44,561 bases of DNA, from contig JAGBVH010000024.1 in assembly GCA_017630405.1 (NCBI GenBank), positions 95,638 to 140,198 on the forward strand, written 5' to 3'. The notes beneath the pieces are model-generated. The model was not told the DNA's origin. It saw only the letters and a list, made by a program, of their open reading frames with translations, and ran no database searches. The DNA is from Alphaproteobacteria bacterium. GTDB lineage: Bacteria > Pseudomonadota > Alphaproteobacteria > Rs-D84. The translations under genes were made by a program, and so were the position numbers. Shown in pieces: positions 7,837 through 16,142 of this stretch (positions are counted from its first letter, which is position 1; each line of letters begins with the position of its first letter).

Positions 7837-7968
7837 CTTTTGCTAAATATCCTTCTAGTGCGTTTTGTGTTAATTTTGTGACGGGTTCAATGCGTTGCTG
7901 TATATTAGGCCGTCTTGGTGAAGAAGTATTTCGCCCGTTGCGGTTTGTGTGATATTAGATGACGGCAT
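7826..7968 (-). pseudogene. Possible small gene upstream of adk, apparently frameshifted
   Basis: A strong ribosome binding site (AAAGAAAGGGG) precedes an ATG at 7968. The frame from this ATG closes after 32 codons at 7870. From about residue 12 the -1 frame encodes a more protein-like tail (RNTSSPRRPNIQQRIEPVTK, then a short helix ending in KDDR) and stops at 7826, overlapping the adk start. Adding one G in the GGG at 7934-7936 would give one 47-residue reading frame. No function can be assigned; a purely non-coding leader is the alternative. Confidence 0.3.
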
Positions 7969-8001
7969 AATAATCCCCTTTCTTTGTTTATATTATATCA
8001 T

Positions 8002-8030
8002 AAAAAACACCGCCCGCAAAGCGGACGGTG
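8002..8030 (-). terminator. rpsA terminator
   Basis: Minus-strand hairpin of about ten pairs with one mismatch (CACCGTCCGC / GCGGGCGGTG, loop TTT) followed by six T residues. Confidence 0.85.
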
Positions 8031-8052
8031 GAATAATCTGTGGATTCACAAA

Positions 8053-9768
8053 TTATTTTTTGCTGTTTTCGATTGCAGCGCCCAAGATATCGCCCAATAC
8101 GGAACCGGAATCGGCTTCGTTTGCGAATTCTTTGACGGCCTGCTTTTCCAATGTCACCTGCAGTGCACGGACAGACAATTTAACTGTGTTGTCTTCGATT
8201 GAAACAACAGATGCTTCAACAGAGTCGCCAATGTTAAATTTAGATGTGTCCTGTTCTGATTTTTCGCGTGACAGGTCTGTACGACGGATAACACCACGTG
8301 CATCACCAGCCAATGTCAAAATCAATTCATCAGGTGTGATTTCGGAAACTGTACCGCATACAACTGCGCCCTTCTTCAAGGATACTGCGTTGTTGTCTGC
8401 GCTTTCGGTCAACTGTTTGATGCCCAATGTGACGCGTTCTTTTTCTGGATTGATGTCCAAGATTTTTGCAGTCACTTCTTGGCCGCGAACGAATTTCTTC
8501 AATTCTTCTTCGTCCAATTTGTTCCAAGACAGGTCGGAAATGTGAACCATACCGTCCAATTCTGGTGTCAAGGCAACGAACAAGCCAAATTCAGTTGTGT
8601 TTTTGATTGGACCTGTGATGACATCGCCAACATTGTGTGTTTCAGCGAACTGTTTCCAAGGATTTGGTTGCAGTTGTTTGTAACCCAATGAAATGCGACG
8701 TTTGTCCTGGTCGATGCCCAAAACAACAACGTTGATTTCTTGACCGTTTTGCAAAACTTTGCTTGGGTGAATGTTCTTGTTTGTCCAAGACAATTCAGAC
8801 ATGTGAACCAGACCCTCGATATTGTTGCCCAAGTCAATGAATGCACCATAGTCTGTCAAAGATGATACTTTGCCAGATACTGTGTCGCCTACATTGAAAG
8901 CGCGAGAAGCTGTTTCCCATGGATCTTCTTCCAATTGTTTTGCACCCAATGAGATACGATGTGATTCTGGGTCAAACTGGATAACTTTAACCTTGATTTT
9001 TTCGCCAACATGAACCAATTCACGTGGGTGGTTAACGCGTTTCCATGACAGGTCTGTGACGTGCAACAAGCCGTCAATGCCGCCCAAATCAACGAATACA
9101 CCGTAATCTGTGATGTTTTTAACTGTACCTTCGATAACCGCACCCAGTTCGATGTTTTTCATCGCTTCTTTCTGGGCAGCTGCGATTGTGTCAGACTGAA
9201 TCGCGCGACGAGATACGATTGCGTTTGTGCGCAAAGCGTCCATTTTTAATACGCGGAATTTGTCTTTCAAGCCAATCAAAGATTTCGCATCGCGGATTGG
9301 TTTGTGGTCAACCTGAGATGATGGCATAAATGCGAATACGCCATTGATGTCAACTGTGAAACCACCACGAACAACATCGATAATTGTACCTTCTGGGTCA
9401 ACGCCTTCGGCAACTGTCTTTTCCAAATCTTTCCATGCTTTTTCTGCGCGTGCTTTGGTGTATGACAGAACAGCAGTACCTTCGCGGGATTCATAACGTT
9501 CTACAAAAACATCGATGATATCGCCAACAGATGGTACGGATGCGCCGAATTCCTTTAATGGAACGCGACCTTCGGATTTAAGGCCAACATCAACCATCGC
9601 GAAATCACCGCGGATGTCTTTGACTGTACCTTTTGTTGCATAGCCCTGCAAAGTTTCTTGTGCGCCATAGTTTGTGTCAAACATCTGGACGAAATCTTCG
9701 CCGGACAGTGGATTAAATAAATCTTTGGATAAATCTTTCATAAGAAAATATTCATCAAAGTTTGCCAT
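8053..9768 (-). CDS. rpsA: 30S ribosomal protein S1
   Basis: RNA-binding protein that helps mRNA dock onto the small ribosomal subunit. The 571-residue product consists of six S1 (OB-fold) repeats; the middle repeats carry the typical YGVFVDLGGIDGLLH, YGAFIDLGNNIEGLVH and FGLFVALTPELDGMVH signatures, each followed by a DLSW or ELSW turn and an H-x-x-x-L strand. The first two domains (ribosome-binding) are more divergent, as in the family. The ATG at 9768 is chosen over a TTG two codons upstream. The gene has its own promoter and terminator and stands alone; the common upstream neighbour cmk is absent. Confidence 0.95.
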   Translation of the reverse strand: MANFDEYFLMKDLSKDLFNPLSGEDFVQMFDTNYGAQETLQGYATKGTVKDIRGDFAMVDVGLKSEGRVPLKEFGASVPSVGDIIDVFVERYESREGTAVLSYTKARAEKAWKDLEKTVAEGVDPEGTIIDVVRGGFTVDINGVFAFMPSSQVDHKPIRDAKSLIGLKDKFRVLKMDALRTNAIVSRRAIQSDTIAAAQKEAMKNIELGAVIEGTVKNITDYGVFVDLGGIDGLLHVTDLSWKRVNHPRELVHVGEKIKVKVIQFDPESHRISLGAKQLEEDPWETASRAFNVGDTVSGKVSSLTDYGAFIDLGNNIEGLVHMSELSWTNKNIHPSKVLQNGQEINVVVLGIDQDKRRISLGYKQLQPNPWKQFAETHNVGDVITGPIKNTTEFGLFVALTPELDGMVHISDLSWNKLDEEELKKFVRGQEVTAKILDINPEKERVTLGIKQLTESADNNAVSLKKGAVVCGTVSEITPDELILTLAGDARGVIRRTDLSREKSEQDTSKFNIGDSVEASVVSIEDNTVKLSVRALQVTLEKQAVKEFANEADSGSVLGDILGAAIENSKK

Positions 9769-9845
9769 CGCCAATAGTTTAAAAAATAGCGAGGTCTTGT
9801 GGGGTTAATCGGACTGATTCTGCGCCCACCCGCAAAATCCCGATG

Positions 9846-9874
9846 ATTATACAGACTTTTTTGACAAAATGCAA
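9846..9874 (-). promoter_or_regulatory. rpsA: rpsA promoter
   Basis: Minus-strand TTGCAT (9869-9874), 17-base spacer, TATAAT (9846-9851). The implied leader is about 70 bases long and lacks a clear Shine-Dalgarno sequence. Confidence 0.75.
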
Positions 9875-9892
9875 GTTTTTTCAATAAAATAA

Positions 9893-9912
9893 ATCTCGCC
9901 AGTCGGCGGGAT
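9893..9912 (-). terminator. Terminator of the thyA cluster
   Basis: Minus-strand ATCCCGCC / GGCGAGAT stem with a four-base loop (one G-T pair), followed by TTATTTTATT. It lies just after the stop of the 151-residue gene. Confidence 0.65.
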
Positions 9913-9924
9913 GTTTTTATGGGA

Positions 9925-10380
9925 TTATTTTGTGTGTTGTTCTGCTTTTATAATCAGTTTATCAATGCGTTCTGGGAATAATTTAAATACGCTATTTGGG
10001 ATGCCGGATAAATCAGAATTATGATATGTGCCCAAAATGCGAGAATTGCGAAGTGTGGCGCGATTCTTGATGTTGCCCTGGGCATCGATTATGCCCATAA
10101 TGCGGTCGTGTTTGAATGAAAACGCCAAGTCCATAACCAGATTTGGATTAACCTGTCCGACCAGTTCGTATTCGATATGAACTGATTTATAGCCTTCTAG
10201 TTCATGAAAGTTATTCGCCATATATGTATTGTATTCGTTGTGCTTGCCCGAAAACACATATGCTTGGGCAGCCAAAGACGAACGGTGGATAAGGTCTGCG
10301 TGTTTGGCATAGAATACCGGATTAACTGCCGCCAAGCATAATTCGCGCAGTTTGAAAATTGGTGCAAGTTCTGTGTTCAT
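9925..10380 (-). CDS. Hypothetical soluble protein, last gene of the thyA cluster
   Basis: A 151-residue protein that I do not recognise. It has no signal peptide or membrane segment. Predicted helices in the first half (HADLIHRSSLAAQAYVFSG) and strands in the second half (VHIEYELVGQVNPNLVMDLA, then a turn and FSFKH) suggest a compact alpha/beta fold. AAAGGA precedes the ATG at 10380. It follows the methyltransferase-like gene by ten bases, so the two are probably co-transcribed with thyA. Confidence 0.65.
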   Translation of the reverse strand: MNTELAPIFKLRELCLAAVNPVFYAKHADLIHRSSLAAQAYVFSGKHNEYNTYMANNFHELEGYKSVHIEYELVGQVNPNLVMDLAFSFKHDRIMGIIDAQGNIKNRATLRNSRILGTYHNSDLSGIPNSVFKLFPERIDKLIIKAEQHTK

Positions 10381-10390
10381 TTTTTGTCCT

Positions 10391-11104
10391 TTATAATGAT
10401 TTTAAAATGTGTTCGTTTAATGCCTGTTTTATGGCGGGATTTTGTGGGGCGGTCCACTTTTCCCAGTGACGACTGGCGCTACTTAGTTTTATGTCTGTTT
10501 TTTTGCTGTTGTATATCATAGTTGGCATTTGTGTATATTCTTGGTCGAATATTTTTGTTTCCAAGAATATGTCTAACAGTTCAAACATCAAATTGTTGCG
10601 TGGAAAGTGTACTGGGGCCGCCAAGATGCCGTTGACGTGTTTTGGATGTCCCCCTATTCTTAATGTCCCGCCTGGTTTTAATGCGATGGCTGCGCGGCCA
10701 TAGAATTCGATGGCGTGCGCAACATCTGGGGAATACAAAGGTAATGAATACAATGCCCAGATTTCATCGAATTCATTTTCAAATCTTGTTTCGTTAAAGT
10801 CACAGTTTATGACGGTATTGGCGGATTTTTTGTCGTTTATATATGGATCGACATTTGTAACATCGCATGATATGCGTGCAAAATTCAGTGCGCGCTGAAT
10901 TTTAGAATTTCCGCCCCCGACCAGTAATAGTTTCTTGTTCTGCAGAAGTTTTTTTATATCGCGGTGTGGTATTTCAAATATTTCCATGTAAACAGACAGC
11001 GGGCGTGATGTGTTGACCCAACTGCTGTTGAATACTCTTTTCAGTTCTTGAAAATCGACATCTTGTCCAGACATAGCATGTGCTATTATAGGACAAAAGG
11101 CCAT
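10391..11104 (-). CDS. Methyltransferase-like Rossmann-fold protein downstream of thyA
   Basis: A 237-residue protein with a class I methyltransferase-like pattern: a glycine-rich first strand and loop (KLLLVGGGNSKIQ), an acidic residue after the second strand (DVTNVDPY), and a later ALKPGGTLRIGGHP strand that resembles the conserved post-motif III region. The catalytic target cannot be deduced. The frame is open upstream to 11212 inside thyA, but the ATG at 11104, 14 bases after the thyA stop, is the likely start; another ATG at 11074 (MSGQD) is possible. No good ribosome binding site is seen, so translation may depend on thyA coupling. Confidence 0.6.
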   Translation of the reverse strand: MAFCPIIAHAMSGQDVDFQELKRVFNSSWVNTSRPLSVYMEIFEIPHRDIKKLLQNKKLLLVGGGNSKIQRALNFARISCDVTNVDPYINDKKSANTVINCDFNETRFENEFDEIWALYSLPLYSPDVAHAIEFYGRAAIALKPGGTLRIGGHPKHVNGILAAPVHFPRNNLMFELLDIFLETKIFDQEYTQMPTMIYNSKKTDIKLSSASRHWEKWTAPQNPAIKQALNEHILKSL

Positions 11105-11118
11105 GTTGTCAATATGTT

Positions 11119-12069
11119 TTAGCGTGCCACTGCCCCGCGTAATGCTTCGTGGCAAACATAATCGCGCAGCACAAACCCGCCGTTTGCGTGCCAGTTCAGC
11201 ATGCCAGTCCAATTTTCGTCTGGGATTTCGACCGTTGGCAGTTTATATGGTTGGCGTTGTAATTGCTGGGATACCTGTTCCAGATGATTTGTATAAATAT
11301 GCGCATCGTGGAATTCGCCCTTTAAGATGCCGGGCTTAAGCCCTGCTTCTTTGGCATATAACAGCAACAGCAGCGCGTAACTGGCGATATTGTATGGAAT
11401 GCCAAGGAACATATCACATGAACGCTGGGTCCAAATCAGGGACAGTCGACCGTCACGCACAATCAATTGGTGCATAACATGACATGGTGGCAGCGCCATT
11501 TGTGGAAAGTCTACTGGATTCCAAGCGGAAACCAGTATTCGGCGGTCGTTCGGATTGTTTTTAAGTTTGTCGATTGTGATTGCGACTTGGTCTATGCCTG
11601 GTTTTTGTGGGTTAAAATTATCGGTTGGGTTTTTGTTTATGCGTTTTTCATCCCATTGATATTCCCCGCCAAAGTGTCGCCACTGAAATCCATAGATTGG
11701 TCCCAAATCGCGCTCGGCATCCGCGATTGAATTACGCAGGTCTATTTTTTGCTGTGGTGTTAAGTCGGCGCTGACGGTCATTTGATATGATTGCTCTATT
11801 TTTTCAGGATTGGCCCATTCGTTCCAGATTTTACATTTGCGGTCGCGCAGCCATTGTTTGTCGGTTATGCCGTGTAAAAAGAATTCCAGTTCCGTTGCGA
11901 TATTTTTAAGCCCCATTTTTTTTGTTGTAATCAATGGGAAACCAGTTTCCATATCGTGAACAAATACTGCGCCATGGCCCGTGCCAATGTCTGGTATCCC
12001 TGTGCGATTTTCGCGAATATCGGTACAGTTGTTATATATATCGCCCAGTATATCCAGATATGCTTTCAT
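11119..12069 (-). CDS. thyA: Thymidylate synthase ThyA
   Basis: Makes dTMP from dUMP using methylene-tetrahydrofolate. The 316-residue product has the FPLITTKKM entry motif, the long insert typical of some bacterial forms (about residues 88-120), RRILVSAWNP with the phosphate-binding arginines, the catalytic cysteine C196 in ALPPCH, the RSCDMFLGIPYNIASY segment, and HDAHIYTNHLEQ near the C-terminus. AAAGGG precedes the ATG. It heads a three-gene minus-strand unit; dihydrofolate reductase, its frequent partner, is not adjacent. Confidence 0.97.
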   Translation of the reverse strand: MKAYLDILGDIYNNCTDIRENRTGIPDIGTGHGAVFVHDMETGFPLITTKKMGLKNIATELEFFLHGITDKQWLRDRKCKIWNEWANPEKIEQSYQMTVSADLTPQQKIDLRNSIADAERDLGPIYGFQWRHFGGEYQWDEKRINKNPTDNFNPQKPGIDQVAITIDKLKNNPNDRRILVSAWNPVDFPQMALPPCHVMHQLIVRDGRLSLIWTQRSCDMFLGIPYNIASYALLLLLYAKEAGLKPGILKGEFHDAHIYTNHLEQVSQQLQRQPYKLPTVEIPDENWTGMLNWHANGGFVLRDYVCHEALRGAVAR

Positions 12070-12126
12070 TTTTTTCCCTTTTTTTTTTCAGTATTCACAA
12101 TTTGTGATATGTTTTTCAATAAAAAA

Positions 12127-12144
12127 ATCCCGCAAATGCGGGAT
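12127..12144 (-). terminator. Terminator of the 105-residue exported-protein gene
   Basis: ATCCCGC / GCGGGAT stem with a four-base loop followed, on the minus strand, by TTTTTTT. Confidence 0.85.
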
Positions 12145-12152
12145 AAAATTGA

Positions 12153-12470
12153 TTAGCGCAGCCCCTTGGCGCGACAGCAAGATGCCGCGGCAGATTTCCA
12201 ATCCGAATATGACGAGGATGGATTGCGTAAATCCTTCCATGGTTGCCAGCCAGAACATTTTTTTGCTGTGCCGACACCGGTGCATTTTACATAGCGGCGC
12301 AGCGTACATGTCTGGTTTGATGTGCGACCCGTATCGGTTGTACATTTGACGACCACATTTTGGTTTTTCGCATCATTTTTGCCAAGTTCTTTGGACGATA
12401 AAACCTGATACGCGGACGCGCCCTGAAACGCGGTTCCTATAATCATCAATGCGAAAAGAATCTTCTTCAT
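12153..12470 (-). CDS. Small exported Cys-containing protein, unknown function
   Basis: A 105-residue protein with a clear signal peptide (MKKILFALMIIGTAFQGASA). The mature part of about 85 residues is basic and carries six cysteines (VVVKCTTDTG, QTCTLRRYVKC, AKKCSGW and a CC pair near the end), suggesting a small disulfide-bonded periplasmic or secreted domain. I do not recognise the family. AAAGGA lies upstream of the ATG. Although it follows the prepilin peptidase cluster, it has its own promoter and terminator, so it may be expressed separately. Confidence 0.75.
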   Translation of the reverse strand: MKKILFALMIIGTAFQGASAYQVLSSKELGKNDAKNQNVVVKCTTDTGRTSNQTCTLRRYVKCTGVGTAKKCSGWQPWKDLRNPSSSYSDWKSAAASCCRAKGLR

Positions 12471-12495
12471 ATGGTTTTCCTTTGCAGTCGTATTT

Positions 12496-12524
12496 ATTAT
12501 ATTGATTTAATCAATAAAATACAA
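12496..12524 (-). promoter_or_regulatory. Promoter with palindrome in the spacer
   Basis: Minus-strand TTGTAT (12519-12524), 17-base spacer, TATAAT (12496-12501). The spacer contains the inverted repeat TTGATT-A-AATCAA (12502-12514), a plausible repressor site. Confidence 0.6.
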
Positions 12525-12531
12525 CGGGATT

Positions 12532-14532
12532 TTAGTCCACTGACCAAGGCTCGTCGTTCATGACCAGATAATATATGGCGGCATCGCTTGTCCCAGGGTT
12601 GCGCAGGATTGGGCGCACTACATATAAATCCATTGGGCAACTTGGGCCTTCGTCAAGTGTTTGGTGCAGTTTTGCTGCAAAATCCATTGCCTGCAGGAAA
12701 GCGGCATCATCATCGGCGGCAACTGTTGAATCACCGGCCCACATAAACCACATACCATGATTGACAACATTTTCCTGACCTTTGATATCATCGGCAGATA
12801 CCAATAACAGTGGCGAGAATTCAACACCATTTGTAAAATCACCTGTTTCTGTTTCAGTATAGTCATACATTCCGCCGACAAATTTGACGACGCCGTACCA
12901 CGCACTGGCTTTGGCGCCAAGGGTGGATATTGCTTCAAGATTTGCCATTGTAGAATGGAACAGCCAGTCACGTAATTTGCCGGATTTCATACTGGAACGG
13001 CCCATCTTTGCGGCTTTATTGATTGTTTTGTTTGTTTTGCTGCTCCATGTGGCTTTTAGCCATTTTCGACCACGTGCGAATATATTGCCTGTTTTTGCTT
13101 CGCGAAGGGCGCGCAGGTTGCCCTGAATTGTTTTTAATTCGTCACGCATTTTCAGCAAATCGTTCAGATGCTTTACATCTTGTGTTTTTTCTAAATCTTT
13201 AATAGCTTTTGCGACATCATCTGCTTCTTTTTGCATTACTTTTACTGCATCTGTTGCGGTATCAAGTTCTTTTTGAAGTTTAGCGGCCTCTTCCCCACGG
13301 TCCAGATACTTTAAGTCATCAGCGGACAAACCGAATTGATTTTTCAGTCTGTTTACCTCTTGTTGGGCGGATGAGTGCGCTTGACGCGCTTTTTTCATTG
13401 CGCGTTGGCCTTCGTTTGCGTTTGCGGTTTTTTTGACAGCAGCAGCTGTTCTTTCAGAATTTTTCATGCTGACTTGCATTTTTTTCATTTGTTCAGGGCT
13501 AAGTTTACGAACCGCATCTGGGACATCATCAAATGCTTTTAGTGATGTTTTAAGCCCATCAATTGTTTTATTTGCATCGGCAATGGCATCAAGTAAATCC
13601 GCCGATCGTTTTGTCGCCAACAGGTAGTCTTTTGCTATGTCAGTTCCGCGTGCCAAATCGATTGCGTCGTCTATTTTGTCCATTGCTCTTGCGGCTCTTG
13701 CGCCCTTGACGGCGGTTTTACCAGCGTTCCATGCGCCGCCAGTGAATATCATAAGGGCCACATCGGCGGCGACTTCTGCGTATGTAATCCAACGCAGGTC
13801 TACATCGCCCGCGACATAATAGTCATTGGTATCTTTTTCGCCGGCTTGTTCCATACCGACCGTTTTTGTGACCCCCTTGTTAAATGTATTGTCGTCATTG
13901 GCCAGTGCGCTGTCCGCGGCACAGGCGGACGGGAAAAGATTGTCGATATTGGCGCGGATATAGTCCAGACCGACTGTATTGTTTTTATCCGGTCCAACCA
14001 TATCGCGCAGTGCGCCTGGGCGCACCGCCATAATCGCGTACCAGCCGGGGTCTGTATTGGTCCATATATCGGCATCATTACCGGTGCTGATTTCTGGGTT
14101 GCCATCGGCGGCAAAGCGTTCGCGCTTGGCATTCATGTCACCGCGCTGCTGTAATTTATGTGGGGTGGTTGAATAGTTGAATTTTATTTCACGACCATTT
14201 GGGAAAGTGTGTGAAATGGTTTCGAATTTGATTAATTTGTCGGGGTCGGCATTGGCAACCTCGGGACAGGCAAGAACCTTTTCAATTGTATCTTTGGAAA
14301 ACAGAGAATTTTGCAACCAAAGGCTGATTGCATAATCATCGGCGTTGTAGGCATCAAGTTTATCGGCATTTTGGGTCAGGGCATCATTAAACGCGGCGGT
14401 CGCGCAAGGCGTGCTGTCCGCAACGCGGATTGGCCGGCCGTTTTCATCCAGTTGCACCGTATCTGCATTTGTCGAACCGGCAAATGCAGATAGCGCAACA
14501 ATCAATCCAAAGATTAAATTATGTGTTTTCAT
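12532..14532 (-). CDS. Large exported protein with coiled-coil core, unknown function
   Basis: A 666-residue protein that I do not recognise. It has a signal peptide (FGLIVALSAFAGSTNA), an N-terminal domain with two Cys (DSTPCATAA, VLACPEV), a moderately hydrophobic segment near residue 255 (AADVALMIFTGGAWNAG) followed by a basic Ala/Arg helix (KGARAARAMDK), about 200 residues of charged coiled coil (roughly 300-500), another hydrophobic stretch near 545-560, and an acidic C-terminal domain ending NDEPWSVD. Its start overlaps the stop of the preceding gene (TAATG), so the two are translationally coupled. Arrangement is reminiscent of exported effectors, but that is only a resemblance. Confidence 0.75.
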   Translation of the reverse strand: MKTHNLIFGLIVALSAFAGSTNADTVQLDENGRPIRVADSTPCATAAFNDALTQNADKLDAYNADDYAISLWLQNSLFSKDTIEKVLACPEVANADPDKLIKFETISHTFPNGREIKFNYSTTPHKLQQRGDMNAKRERFAADGNPEISTGNDADIWTNTDPGWYAIMAVRPGALRDMVGPDKNNTVGLDYIRANIDNLFPSACAADSALANDDNTFNKGVTKTVGMEQAGEKDTNDYYVAGDVDLRWITYAEVAADVALMIFTGGAWNAGKTAVKGARAARAMDKIDDAIDLARGTDIAKDYLLATKRSADLLDAIADANKTIDGLKTSLKAFDDVPDAVRKLSPEQMKKMQVSMKNSERTAAAVKKTANANEGQRAMKKARQAHSSAQQEVNRLKNQFGLSADDLKYLDRGEEAAKLQKELDTATDAVKVMQKEADDVAKAIKDLEKTQDVKHLNDLLKMRDELKTIQGNLRALREAKTGNIFARGRKWLKATWSSKTNKTINKAAKMGRSSMKSGKLRDWLFHSTMANLEAISTLGAKASAWYGVVKFVGGMYDYTETETGDFTNGVEFSPLLLVSADDIKGQENVVNHGMWFMWAGDSTVAADDDAAFLQAMDFAAKLHQTLDEGPSCPMDLYVVRPILRNPGTSDAAIYYLVMNDEPWSVD

Positions 14533-16127
14533 TACCAGTCACGAATTTGGCTTGCTTGTTTCTTCTTTTTTTCCCAAGCTTGTTCTGCTTGGTTTTTTTG
14601 TTCCGGGGTGGAATAATCGTCTCTGTCGGTATATCCATTACCATCGGTGTTGCTGAAACCGTCTGATATTTGCAGTACGTTGCTATTAAGGTTCGTAAGT
14701 GCTTCTTGGTCAGCGCTTGAAATGTCCGATGGTGATATTTCATGCATTATAAATAATTGATCATAACCTTCTACGGTTACAGGCGTCGTGTCGTCAAATA
14801 ATGCTTCATATGTTACAGTAAGAATTGCTGTTATACCAGTGAGTACTAGAAAACCAGTACCTGCACCGCGTGCAAACCTAGAGGCTTTGCTTAGTGCATT
14901 AGTTGCTTTGGCTGCCCCGGTGGCCGTTGCTCCCAGTTCAGCGGCAGCTGTTACAGTTGTGCCAGCCATAGTAGCTGTACTGTAGGCAAGTCCGTATGAA
15001 GCTGCAGATGTACCATAGGCAATGCCAGAAAGTATCGCTGGCCATTTTGCCCATTGCAATGTAGTTGATGCTACCTCTCCGAAGGTCTTTGGGTTTTCAA
15101 TTTCTAGCTCCGCTGTGTTCAGATACTTTGCGACGATTGCTATAGGGTCATTTGTTGATGCTATGTATAATCGGAAATCTTTTGGATTACAACCATCTGT
15201 TCCATTTGCTGTATAAAAATCATTGGCAATTTTATAACCGTCTTTTACAGCAAAGTCTAGGAGAGCATTACTAGTTACGCAATCAGAACATTGATTGTGG
15301 TTTATCACTGTCATACCATTGGTGTCTTGGCCGACAGCCGACACATGATTTTTATCATAATTAATGAGTTGGCCTGGGAACGAGTTGTATCTGCTTATTT
15401 GATGCTTTCCGTTTATAATGTAGTTGGTTGAGTTCTTATATGGGATAGACCAGTTCATTTTGTTTTTGCATGAGCCGTTATAGTTTGTAATTGCTTTATC
15501 AGCATCATTGTATACAAGCCATTTGCCCGGTGTTCCGGTGCCTTTTGGTAAAGCAAGCAGATAATATGTGGAGGCCAGGTTGCTGAGAATTTTGTTTATA
15601 TCTATTTTTATAGGTACTTGGTTTTCTTTCGGTGTTTCTGTATAGGTATCCATTGTTACTACTTTTATTTTCTGGGCCGTATCATCCCATATTATAGGGA
15701 GCTGGAGCGTGGCCTTCATATTTTCGTAGTTCGTAAAATTACTCTCACCTATTGATTGCGCAAATGCGACAAAGTACTCGGGACAAAAATTTGAAACATA
15801 CAATAGCATTGAACCAACAGAAGCTTTTGCTAGATTGGACCGGTTTTCGCGAACTACGGGATCAATTGACCTAGAATCGCTGAACGTGTTAGATATCGAG
15901 TAGATTTGGCCATCTTTATTGTTTGCTCCTGTAATCATATCCTGCAACCCTTTAAAAGGTGTTTCGTCTGTTTGTGTCTCTGGGCCGTCATTCAAAAAGT
16001 TTACGATGTCTGTGTTGTTGAGATAATTATTCAGGCAATTCTTAAGCCCTTCCGCAACTTCGGCCCTATCAGCCATTGCGCCAGTTGTCATTAAACCGAT
16101 AAGTGATGATAAAATTAAACGTTTCAT
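14532..16127 (-). CDS. Large exported protein with two central hydrophobic segments, unknown function
   Basis: A 531-residue protein of unknown family. The signal peptide (LILSSLIGLMTTGAMA) is followed by a Cys-containing N-terminal domain, a middle part with an NQCSDC motif near residue 280, then two Gly/Ala-rich hydrophobic segments (about 365-400, WPAILSGIAYGTSAAS onward, and about 425-445, GFLVLTGITAILTVTYEA) separated by a basic linker (KASRFARGAG). The C-terminal 60 residues are polar and end in a Lys-rich helix. The layout, exported head, hydrophobic pair with ARAxGA-like linker, polar tail, loosely parallels its downstream neighbour. It is 15 bases from the upstream gene and overlaps the next one. 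Confidence 0.75.
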   Translation of the reverse strand: MKRLILSSLIGLMTTGAMADRAEVAEGLKNCLNNYLNNTDIVNFLNDGPETQTDETPFKGLQDMITGANNKDGQIYSISNTFSDSRSIDPVVRENRSNLAKASVGSMLLYVSNFCPEYFVAFAQSIGESNFTNYENMKATLQLPIIWDDTAQKIKVVTMDTYTETPKENQVPIKIDINKILSNLASTYYLLALPKGTGTPGKWLVYNDADKAITNYNGSCKNKMNWSIPYKNSTNYIINGKHQISRYNSFPGQLINYDKNHVSAVGQDTNGMTVINHNQCSDCVTSNALLDFAVKDGYKIANDFYTANGTDGCNPKDFRLYIASTNDPIAIVAKYLNTAELEIENPKTFGEVASTTLQWAKWPAILSGIAYGTSAASYGLAYSTATMAGTTVTAAAELGATATGAAKATNALSKASRFARGAGTGFLVLTGITAILTVTYEALFDDTTPVTVEGYDQLFIMHEISPSDISSADQEALTNLNSNVLQISDGFSNTDGNGYTDRDDYSTPEQKNQAEQAWEKKKKQASQIRDW

Positions 16128-16142
16128 TTCTTTCCCTTTTTT

